This document shows, piece after piece, positions 1 to 5,351 of a stretch of DNA of 5,742 nucleotides. The DNA comes from Pelomonas sp036404855 (GTDB lineage: Bacteria > Pseudomonadota > Gammaproteobacteria > Burkholderiales > Burkholderiaceae_C): NCBI RefSeq assembly GCF_036404855.1, contig NZ_DASWYS010000247.1:1-5742 (forward strand), given 5' to 3'. Position 1 is the stretch's first letter, and each line of letters starts with the position of its first letter. A program made the translations under genes and the position numbers. The notes under the pieces were generated by a model that had not been told where the DNA came from, did no database searches, and worked only from the letters and a program-made list of their open reading frames with translations.

Positions 1-2
1 CC

Positions 3-149
<147 letters not shown>

Positions 150-167
150 CCAGGCACACTCCGGGGC

Positions 168-551
168 GTGCACCTGACGCCCTTCATCGCAGTCAACGCC
201 ATTTCCTTCGGCATCTCGCCTGCAGAACTGGTCGCCCGCCTGGGGCCACCCGACCGGATCGAGCGCAACAACGTTGCGCTGACCGCCCACGACTACGGCC
301 ACAGCGTCTACCGCTTCCAGGATGGCGGCCGACTTGAGGAAGTCACCCAGCGCGCCCCGGTGTTGCACTTGGGTGCCCTGGCCATTCCCTTCGCCGCGCT
401 GAACGGCTTCGTGGGGGCGCAGGATGACGACGCCTTCGAGCGCGCGGGCTTCGTCGTCAGTCCGCGCTTTGGCTTCGCCTTCGTGCCGGCCGAGCCCGAC
501 TGGGTCACGGCCCTGGCCAGGCACTGCATTGCGACCTGGAGGGCGCTGTGA
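168..551 (+). CDS. Hypothetical protein of 127 residues
   Basis: I do not recognise this protein. It starts at GTG 168, the first usable start after the TerC stop in the same frame. Only a weak G-rich stretch precedes it, so translation may depend on the upstream gene. There is no signal peptide and no convincing membrane helix, so it is probably cytoplasmic. Residues 14-28 (FGISPAELVARLGPP) resemble the 'G-hydrophobic-S-x-x-E-hydrophobic...LGxP' turn found in SmpA/OmlA-like and other small alpha/beta domains. A strand-like YRFQDGGRLEEVT follows at 48-60, but this is too little to assign a family. The C-terminal third is rich in aromatics (FGFAFVPAEPDWV), with a single Cys at 120. Codon use is GC-rich like its neighbours, and the amphipathic, compositionally normal sequence supports a real gene. 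The 96 bases between this gene and the next show no clear promoter or terminator. Confidence 0.75.
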   Translation: MHLTPFIAVNAISFGISPAELVARLGPPDRIERNNVALTAHDYGHSVYRFQDGGRLEEVTQRAPVLHLGALAIPFAALNGFVGAQDDDAFERAGFVVSPRFGFAFVPAEPDWVTALARHCIATWRAL

Positions 552-647
552 CGCACCCGGTTCAGATGCTTCGGCTTGGCGCCTGGCCCATGACGCAAGA
601 CGGGCTCGCGACAAGCCGCCTCTCCATCCCGTCGATCCAGCCCATAC

Positions 648-1529
648 ATGCCCCGTCCCGAGCACTTTGAGCTGCCCCGCCTGATGCGCTGGCTGTACGT
701 GCTGGCACCGCTGATGACGGCCGGCTTGACGATCTTCCTCGTCGCCCTGCCTTTTACCGCGGCAAGCCCCCCCGAGTCGTGCAGCGACAACCGCACGGCC
801 CTCGCCTGGCTCGCAACCATCGGTGGTTCGCTCTGCGCATGGGGCACCCTGGCCCAGATCGGCCCGCTGCGCCGGCTGCCCAGGATGGCGATTTCAGCGG
901 ATACCGACGGCTTGTGGGCCACATGCGACGGCAAGGCAGCGGGTCTCGTCGCCTGGAACGAGATTGCACGGCTGCATGAACGTCCTTTGCTGAAACGCCT
1001 TGAGCTGCTTGACGCCGCCGGCCGCGTGCGGCTCAGGCTGGAGTTCCTCCTGACGGGCTTCCCGCGGCTGCGTACGCTGGTGCTGGAGCGCGCCTCGCTG
1101 GAGCCCGTCACCGGGCCAACTGACGGCCGGGACCTTCACCAGCCGTGGTCGGCCATCGCCTTCGATCTGGTGACGATGCTCGGGCTGGCGGCCCTGTGCG
1201 GCTATGCGTATGAGCACAAGCCCCTGATCACCGTGGCAGGGGCGGCATTGTTCCTGGGCTGGGGCACCTGGAGTTTCATCACCACGCCACTGCGGCTCCG
1301 CCTGGAACCGGACAGCCTGGAGATCCATTGGCCCTTCAAACGGGCTTCGGTCGCGAGGACCGACATCCGCAATATCGCTGTCGAGGATGACTCGCAGCAA
1401 CCGTCACGCTCCGCCCGCGTGGCCATACATCCCCCCGAACCGAGCCCCCCGATCTACCTGCACGGTTTCGGCTTGCAGCCGACCGGTCTATACCTCCTGC
1501 TGCGCGCCTGGAAAGATCGCGCGCCCTGA
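648..1529 (+). CDS. Four-helix membrane protein with two PH-like soluble domains
   Basis: This 293-residue inner-membrane protein has no name I recognise. Four hydrophobic segments lie at about 15-37, 50-70, 167-188 and 192-212, arranged as two hairpins. Each hairpin is followed by a beta-rich soluble segment, about 80-150 and 216-290. The two soluble segments share a layout: an opening strand (MAISADTDGLWA / LRLEPDSLEIHW), a mid segment ending in a polar 'W/T-x-x-I' turn (LVAWNEIARL / ARTDIRNIAV), and a closing amphipathic helix (FPRLRTLVLERA / TGLYLLLRAWK). This pattern resembles bacterial PH-like (bPH) membrane proteins and suggests an internal duplication, but that rests on reading, not on an alignment score. 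ATG 648 is the first start; Met13 at 684 is an alternative just before the first helix. No Shine-Dalgarno motif is visible. The gene converges on ureD with 12 bases between stop codons. A link to urease is not indicated. Confidence 0.8.
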   Translation: MPRPEHFELPRLMRWLYVLAPLMTAGLTIFLVALPFTAASPPESCSDNRTALAWLATIGGSLCAWGTLAQIGPLRRLPRMAISADTDGLWATCDGKAAGLVAWNEIARLHERPLLKRLELLDAAGRVRLRLEFLLTGFPRLRTLVLERASLEPVTGPTDGRDLHQPWSAIAFDLVTMLGLAALCGYAYEHKPLITVAGAALFLGWGTWSFITTPLRLRLEPDSLEIHWPFKRASVARTDIRNIAVEDDSQQPSRSARVAIHPPEPSPPIYLHGFGLQPTGLYLLLRAWKDRAP

Positions 1530-1550
1530 CTCGAACCTCGATCAGGTCGC
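1521..1550. terminator. Stem-loop spanning both stop codons of the convergent gene pair
   Basis: CCTGA-c-TCGA (1525-1534) pairs with TCGA-TCAGG (1538-1546) around a three-base loop, leaving C1530 bulged. The stem can extend past a C/T mismatch by GCG (1521-1523) pairing with CGC (1548-1550). The stop codon of the membrane-protein gene (1527-1529) lies in the left arm and the ureD stop (1544-1542) in the right arm. Neither strand has a run of T after the hairpin, so it is not a standard intrinsic terminator. It could act as a bidirectional attenuator or protect 3' ends of both mRNAs. Confidence 0.4.
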
Positions 1551-2372
1551 CCAGATGCGCGGGTCGCTCGCCGGCAAGGCCCACAATTGCTCTCGCCACA
1601 GCGCGCGTACCCGACGCAGCGCCAGCGCGACTGCCTCGACCTCGTCGCCGACGACACGCGCGAGCAGCACGGTGCCATGCGGCCCCTGTAGCTGCGTGAT
1701 GCCCGAGCGCGGCAGGTCCGCGAGCAGCGCCCGCCCGCCGGACAGCAACGCATCCGCATCCGCCGGCACACCGCTTTCGGCGTAGGCCAGCGTCCCCAGC
1801 ACGCGCTGCCCGCCCAGGCCGCACGGACCGTCAAGCAAGGCCTTGTCGGCTGCGTCCAGCCAGCCGCGATCCAGCCATTGCCCCTCGATCTCCAGGTGCT
1901 GCAGCAGTCGGCCGGCGTCGAAGGGCTGGCCGGCCGCCGGCAGGCCCAGGCCCAGCACCTCGGTGGCGAACAGGCTGGAGCCGGGCGACAGGGCCAGTCT
2001 CACCTCGTTGCGTGCGATGCAGCCAGGGTAGGCCAAGGTTTCCTGTGGCAGCCATTCCAGGCGCCCCCCCTCCCCAACGGTGGCCTGCACAACCTGGGCC
2101 GCCTCGCCAACCTTGGAGCGGTAAAAGCGCGTTGCGGCAGGCGTCGTCACGAGCAGGTGGGCACCGGCCTGCACGTCAAGCGTGATGTCGAGCCGGTCGC
2201 CGCCGACCAGCCCCCCCGGCGGATGCACCAGCACCGCATGCGCGATGCCGGCACCTTCAGGGTACAGCGTCTTCAGGAGGCGCAGCGGGCCGTCGTGGCG
2301 GGCCTTAACGCGCGTGGCCGCACCATCGCATGCCGCGCTCAGCGCCAGTTGCGCGTGCCAGCCGTCAGCCAA
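1542..2372 (-). CDS. ureD: Urease accessory protein UreD
   Basis: UreD (UreH in some species) binds urease apoprotein and, with UreF and UreG, forms the chaperone complex through which nickel reaches the active site. Family hallmarks are intact. Numbered from the TTG start they are GWHAQLAL (4-11), HDGPLRLLKTLYPEG (26-40), HPPGGLVGGD (50-59), LVTTPAATRFYRS (74-86) and EWLPQETLAYPG (106-117). Length is 276 residues, about normal. The start is uncertain. TTG 2372 overlaps the ureG stop by eight bases (TTGGCTGA) and gives an N-terminus (MADGWHAQLAL) typical of the family. The only earlier option, GTG 2423, adds 17 residues encoded by out-of-frame ureG sequence and lacking family character. No strong ribosome binding site precedes either, so coupling to ureG translation is likely. 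Lying last after ureG, rather than first before ureA, is one of the known alternative gene orders. Confidence 0.93.
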   Translation of the reverse strand: MADGWHAQLALSAACDGAATRVKARHDGPLRLLKTLYPEGAGIAHAVLVHPPGGLVGGDRLDITLDVQAGAHLLVTTPAATRFYRSKVGEAAQVVQATVGEGGRLEWLPQETLAYPGCIARNEVRLALSPGSSLFATEVLGLGLPAAGQPFDAGRLLQHLEIEGQWLDRGWLDAADKALLDGPCGLGGQRVLGTLAYAESGVPADADALLSGGRALLADLPRSGITQLQGPHGTVLLARVVGDEVEAVALALRRVRALWREQLWALPASDPRIWAT

Positions 2373-3012
2373 CGAGCAGGCCCCGAGTCTCGATGAAGTC
2401 CACCACCTCGGCCAGGCCCTCACGGGTTTTGAGGTTGGTCATGACCCAGGGCTTCACGGGGCGCATGCGCGCGGTGTCGCTGCGCATCACCTCCAGGTCG
2501 GCGCCGACATGCGGTGCGAGGTCAGTCTTGTTGATGACGAACAGGTCGCTCTTGGTGATGCCAGGGCCGCCCTTGCGCGGGATCTTCTCGCCAGCCGCCA
2601 CATCGATGACGTAGATGGTCAGGTCGCTCAGCTCGGGGCTGAAGGTGGCCGCAAGGTTGTCGCCGCCGCTCTCGACGAAGACGATGTCGGCGTCCGGAAA
2701 CTTCTCCAGCATTCTGTCCACGGCCTCGAGGTTGATGGAGCAGTCCTCGCGGATGGCGGTGTGCGGGCAGCCACCGGTCTCCACGCCCATGATTCGCTCC
2801 GGCGCCAGCGCGCCGGCCACAGTCAGCAGGCGCTGGTCTTCCTTGGTGTAGATGTCGTTTGTGACGACGACGAGGTCCCATCGCTCGCGCATGGTCTTGC
2901 ACAGCATCTCGACGAGGGTGGTCTTGCCCGACCCCACGGGGCCGCCGACGCCAACGCGCAGCGGCGGGAGCTTCTTGGTGCGATTCGGGATGGCGTGCAG
3001 CGGTGTGCTCAT
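2365..3012 (-). CDS. ureG: Urease accessory GTPase UreG
   Basis: UreG is a cytoplasmic SIMIBI-class GTPase that carries nickel to the UreDF-urease complex and couples GTP hydrolysis to nickel insertion. The 215-residue protein has normal family length. The P-loop GPVGSGKT is at 24-31. The conserved metal-binding Cys-Pro-His is at 82-84, within VETGGCPHTAIRED. The ESGGDN segment is at 114-119, and the guanine-specificity motif NKTD is at 161-164. All expected catalytic and metal-binding elements are present, so the protein should be functional. The start is ATG 3012, which overlaps the ureF stop as ATGA and gives MSTPLHAIPNRTKKLPPLRVGVGG, a usual UreG N-terminus. The same frame stays open upstream for another 351 bases inside ureF, but that part has no UreG character. 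No separate Shine-Dalgarno motif is visible, which fits translational coupling to ureF. Confidence 0.97.
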   Translation of the reverse strand: MSTPLHAIPNRTKKLPPLRVGVGGPVGSGKTTLVEMLCKTMRERWDLVVVTNDIYTKEDQRLLTVAGALAPERIMGVETGGCPHTAIREDCSINLEAVDRMLEKFPDADIVFVESGGDNLAATFSPELSDLTIYVIDVAAGEKIPRKGGPGITKSDLFVINKTDLAPHVGADLEVMRSDTARMRPVKPWVMTNLKTREGLAEVVDFIETRGLLVG

Positions 3013-3692
3013 GATCGGAACAGTCTCGAATATTGCGTTTCGTGGCGGGCGCCGTGGACGCCCAGCAGCGGCGCGAACGCCACCGGCCCGGGCGAGGCCA
3101 TGGCGGTCGCCACAGCGGCCGGAATGACTTGCACAAGGCGTGCCAGGAGGCGCTGGCCGGCGGTCTGACCCAGGGGCACACAGCGCACCGCGGCCTGCAT
3201 CAGGTTCTCGGCCCAGCCGAAGGCAATAGCCTGCAGCGCCGACTCCAGCGCGGCACCGCGCGACGCGGCGGCAGCCCCCATGACGACAGGCCAGGTCGGC
3301 GCGGGCTTGAGCGCCTGCAGCAACGGCAGCACAGGCGCGTCGGGCACCAGGCCCTGCATCCACACCAGCAGGCTGCGGCCCATCTGCCGGGCCTGCTGCA
3401 GGCTTTCACTGGTTTCGCGGGTCTGCAGCACCCAGGCGTTAAGCCGGACCAGCCGCTCGCCGTCCAGCGCCAGCGTGGCCGCATGCGCTGCGGCAGCCAA
3501 GGGCAGCTCGGCGCGGGCCTGCACGAGTTCGAGCTGGTTCAGCAGCCAGTCGCCAGCGCTGGCCTCGTCGTGCACGACGCCGGCATCGACCGCGGCCTCC
3601 AGGCCCTCCGAATAACTGAAGCCTCCCACCGGCAACGCGGGCGACGCGAGCCACAGCAGGTGCAGCAGTTCAATGGGCGCAGGCGATGTCAT
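3009..3692 (-). CDS. ureF: Urease accessory protein UreF
   Basis: UreF bridges UreD and UreG in the urease activation complex and is described as acting on UreG GTPase activity. It is a cytoplasmic, all-helical protein. The 227-residue product shows the N-terminal family signature LWLASPALPVGGFSYSEGLE (13-32), RETSESLQQARQMGRSL (92-108), a conserved PLGQ turn (173-176), and the typical end HETQYSRLFRS (217-227). In the UreDFG structures known to me the C-terminal residues contact partner proteins, so the intact tail suggests a working protein. ATG 3692 is chosen because MTSPAPIELLHLLWL matches family starts; no good Shine-Dalgarno motif precedes it. It is the first gene of the ureF-ureG-ureD unit and overlaps ureG by four bases. 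Unusually, ureE does not lie directly upstream: two unrelated genes intervene, one on the opposite strand and divergent from ureF. Confidence 0.96.
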   Translation of the reverse strand: MTSPAPIELLHLLWLASPALPVGGFSYSEGLEAAVDAGVVHDEASAGDWLLNQLELVQARAELPLAAAAHAATLALDGERLVRLNAWVLQTRETSESLQQARQMGRSLLVWMQGLVPDAPVLPLLQALKPAPTWPVVMGAAAASRGAALESALQAIAFGWAENLMQAAVRCVPLGQTAGQRLLARLVQVIPAAVATAMASPGPVAFAPLLGVHGARHETQYSRLFRS

Positions 3693-3798
3693 GCGGATGG
3701 AGGGGTGCAGATTCCCGTCCGTGACATGCCGGCGCGTGGAAGGTGAAGCCTAAACTGAGTCACGGGTGCGGCGAGCATTCGACAGGGAGAATACAGAC
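3693..3798. promoter_or_regulatory. Divergent intergenic region between ureF and the TPR-like gene
   Basis: These 106 bases separate two divergently oriented genes, so they should carry a + strand promoter for the TPR-like gene and probably a - strand promoter for ureFGD. No consensus sigma-70 pair is clear. TAAACT at 3751-3756 is a possible + strand -10 element without a good -35. A perfect 7-base inverted repeat, CCGTGAC (3719-3725) and GTCACGG (3759-3765), has arm centres 40 bases apart. It could be paired operator half-sites, but a match of this size is plausible by chance in this length. Confidence 0.45.
3784..3789 (+). promoter_or_regulatory. Ribosome binding site fixing a TTG start
   Basis: AGGGAG lies nine bases before TTG 3799. 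It is the strongest Shine-Dalgarno motif near this gene and lies inside the extension that would be coding if GTG 3766 were used. It therefore favours the TTG start, which also gives a clean signal peptide. Confidence 0.7.
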
Positions 3799-4608
3799 TT
3801 GAGCACATCCATCCGCTCTAGCAAGGCCCGCGCCTGCGTCGTGATTCTTGCGCTGGCAGCGTCGACCGTTCAGGCCTGGGAGCCCGCGCCTGCCACGAGC
3901 GCCCGGCAGGTGCTGCAAGACGCGCGGCAGGACGCTGCCGCAGGCCGGCTGGCCGAAGCGGCGGAGAAGCATCTCTGGTTCCACGAGCACGTGCTGGAGC
4001 GCGAACCATCGATGGTCGGCGTGCGCTTGTCGTTCGCCTTGCACGATTGGGTGGCGCTCGCGCGCCGCTACCCGCCCGCGATGGCGCAGCTGATCACCGT
4101 GCGCGACACCGCGGCGGCGCGGGTCGAGGCCGGCGGCATGGCCGGCGAGAAGGCGCTGACGGAGTTGATAGGCATCAACCGCCACCTCAAGGCGCCGGAG
4201 TCCACGCGCGATGCGTTCAGCCGCCTGCTGCAACGTGACCCGGTGATCGCCGAGCGCTCGGTGCTGGAGGTGCTGCCCGCACTGATCGAACTGAACGACA
4301 TCGCGCTCGCCAGCAAGCACCTGCGCGTGGACGACGTGGTGGGCCGCACGGAGAGCTTTTACATGCATGTCAGGGCGGTCAAACCGTCGCTGCCCGCCAA
4401 CCAGGTCGAGGACATGAAGCGCTGGCAGCAGCGCTACGTGGACATCCGGCTGGCCAGGGTCGCCTACGTGCTGTGCAAGGACCGCCGCGAGGCCGAAGCC
4501 GAACAGGTCGTCGCGCGCGGACGGGCGTTGCTGGAGGCGGACGCATCCAGCCATCACATGACCGAGGCGCTGCGCTGCATCGCGCCGCCGAACGAGGACG
4601 CGGGCTGA
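3799..4608 (+). CDS. Predicted periplasmic TPR-like protein of unknown function
   Basis: I cannot name this 269-residue protein. From TTG 3799 the N-terminus has a basic start (MSTSIRSSKARAC), a hydrophobic core (VVILALAAS) and a likely signal peptidase I site after Ala26 (TVQA/W), so it is probably exported to the periplasm. The start choice rests on this and on AGGGAG at 3784-3789; the in-frame GTG 3766 would add 11 residues ahead of the signal peptide. The mature part is almost all helical. Segments such as ARQDAAAGRLAEAAEKHLWF (42-61) and repeated Ala/Leu-rich amphipathic pairs suggest a tetratricopeptide-like solenoid. The segment HLWFHEHVLEREPSMVGVRL followed by SFALHDWVALARRYPPA looks like a conserved core that I recall from uncharacterised bacterial TPR-like proteins. 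Two Cys remain in the mature chain (226 and 260). It lies between ureE and ureF on the opposite strand and converges on the outer-membrane gene. A scaffold role in the envelope is only a guess. Confidence 0.8.
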   Translation: MSTSIRSSKARACVVILALAASTVQAWEPAPATSARQVLQDARQDAAAGRLAEAAEKHLWFHEHVLEREPSMVGVRLSFALHDWVALARRYPPAMAQLITVRDTAAARVEAGGMAGEKALTELIGINRHLKAPESTRDAFSRLLQRDPVIAERSVLEVLPALIELNDIALASKHLRVDDVVGRTESFYMHVRAVKPSLPANQVEDMKRWQQRYVDIRLARVAYVLCKDRREAEAEQVVARGRALLEADASSHHMTEALRCIAPPNEDAG

Positions 4609-4619
4609 ACCCGCGCCTC
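4594..4619. terminator. GC-rich hairpin over the stop codon between convergent genes
   Basis: GAGG-a-CGCGGG (4594-4604) pairs with CCCGCG-CCTC (4610-4619), giving a ten-base-pair stem with one bulged A and a five-base loop. The TGA of the TPR-like gene (4606-4608) sits in the loop. The convergent outer-membrane gene ends 15 bases beyond the hairpin. Neither side has a T run, so it is not a classic intrinsic terminator. Its strength and position suggest a transcription barrier or 3' end stabiliser for one or both genes. Confidence 0.45.
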
Positions 4620-4633
4620 GCCGGCAGCAGCGG

Positions 4634-5230
4634 TCAGAAATTGAAGGCGATGCCGGCGCCCAGCGTGCGCACCGTCGCGCCCTGCTTGGCGCTGGTGGGA
4701 GCGTCGCGCAGGTCGGCGCGCGTCCAATCGGCGTTCAGGCTGACGCTCCAGTGGCGTGCGAACTGCCAGGATGCGCCGAGGCCCGCGTAGGGCCCGATCG
4801 AACGCGTCGTGATCGTGCCGGGGTTCTGCGAGAACGGAACCACGGCGGGCTGTAGCTTCAGTTCGTTGGACGAAATGCCCGCCCGGAACACCACGCCGAC
4901 GCTGGGAGACAGCGGCACCGAATACGCCGCGCCGACACCAAAGCCACCGAACTCCGCCGAATAGTTGCTGCCGAACAGGCCCCAGTCCGCATCGATCTTG
5001 GTGTACTTCACCTCGAACGCCCAGGAGGCGTCGAACCGGTACCCGGCTCGCACGCTGTAGCTGGTGTCGACAGGGCTGCACGGGGTGTTGACGCGGCAGT
5101 TCAACTCGACCTTGCCGGTGCCGAGCTGCACGCCGACGTAGGTGGACGCGGCGAGGTTGGGCGTTTGCGCGAAGGCCGCTGCGGGCAGGCCCAGCGCGAG
5201 GCCGGCAATGAAAGAACGGATGGTTGTCAT
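4634..5230 (-). CDS. Small outer-membrane beta-barrel protein
   Basis: This 198-residue protein is probably an outer-membrane barrel of about eight strands, in the broad OmpA-like/OmpW-like 'outer membrane beta-barrel' group. The start ATG 5230 has AGGGAG four bases upstream (5240-5235) and gives a typical signal peptide, MTTIRSFIAGLALGLPAAAFA, with cleavage before Gln22. The mature chain alternates polar and hydrophobic residues in strand-like blocks separated by Gly and turns: YVGVQLGTG, YSVRAGYRF, WAFEVKYTKI, FGGFGVGAAYSV, GVVFRAGI, GPYAGLGASWQF, WSVSLNADW and VRTLGAGIAFNF. It ends in Phe198, the usual recognition signal for the BAM insertion machinery. Cys45 and Cys51 flank a short loop and may form a disulfide. 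The gene lies just downstream of ureE on the same strand and converges on the TPR-like gene. A role in passage of nickel or urea is possible from location only. The exact subfamily is uncertain. Confidence 0.85.
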   Translation of the reverse strand: MTTIRSFIAGLALGLPAAAFAQTPNLAASTYVGVQLGTGKVELNCRVNTPCSPVDTSYSVRAGYRFDASWAFEVKYTKIDADWGLFGSNYSAEFGGFGVGAAYSVPLSPSVGVVFRAGISSNELKLQPAVVPFSQNPGTITTRSIGPYAGLGASWQFARHWSVSLNADWTRADLRDAPTSAKQGATVRTLGAGIAFNF

Positions 5231-5274
5231 GTCACTCCCTGTGGCCATCGACGTGATGGTGGGTCCGGCGCCTC

Positions 5275-5288
5275 TGACGGAGCCGTCA
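5275..5288. promoter_or_regulatory. Palindrome upstream of the outer-membrane protein gene, possible operator
   Basis: On the - strand TGACGG-CT-CCGTCA has perfect six-base arms and a two-base centre, and lies 44 bases before the start codon at 5230. It overlaps TTGACG (5289-5284), which resembles a -35 element, although no matching -10 follows at the right distance. A second, weaker inverted repeat, CCATC/GATGG (5245-5249 and 5255-5259), lies in the leader. This may be a regulator binding site; the regulator is unknown. Confidence 0.3.
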
Positions 5289-5309
5289 ACCCGTCGCACG
5301 CCAATCGCG

Positions 5310-5350
5310 AAAACGCTGGCAATCAGCGGACGGTGGCGGATCGCCGTCCG
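5310..5350 (-). terminator. Terminator-like hairpins directly after ureE
   Basis: Two small hairpins follow the ureE stop on the - strand. The first starts one base after it: CGGACGG (5350-5344) pairs with CCGTCCG (5333-5327), or in a shifted fold CGGAC plus GGCG pair with CGCC plus GTCCG. The second, CGCTG (5328-5324) with CAGCG (5318-5314), has a five-base loop and is followed at once by TTTT (5313-5310), as in a weak intrinsic terminator. The two share two bases and cannot both form fully. If active, this separates ureE transcription from the genes to the left. Confidence 0.4.
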
Positions 5351-5351
5351 A

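Noticed and set aside
308..1111. Long open frame on the - strand (267 codons) opposite the small protein and the membrane-protein gene
   Set aside because: It is Arg/Ser-rich with no domain-like pattern. It lies antisense to two more plausible genes and is explained by high third-position GC.
2182..3168. Long open frame on the + strand (328 codons) opposite ureD and ureG
   Set aside because: It is the antisense shadow of two strongly conserved genes, and its translation shows no family features.
3013..3363. Upstream extension of the ureG frame inside ureF
   Set aside because: UreG family sequence starts at ATG 3012, which forms an ATGA overlap with the ureF stop. The upstream part is out-of-frame ureF coding sequence.
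3033..3746. Open frame on the + strand (237 codons) opposite ureF
   Set aside because: Gln/Arg/His-rich composition typical of antisense frames, fully covered by ureF, which has clear motifs.
3719..3765. CCGTGAC/GTCACGG inverted repeat as a definite operator
   Set aside because: The arms are perfect but 33 bases apart. A seven-base match in a 106-base region is not rare by chance, so it is only noted within the intergenic region.
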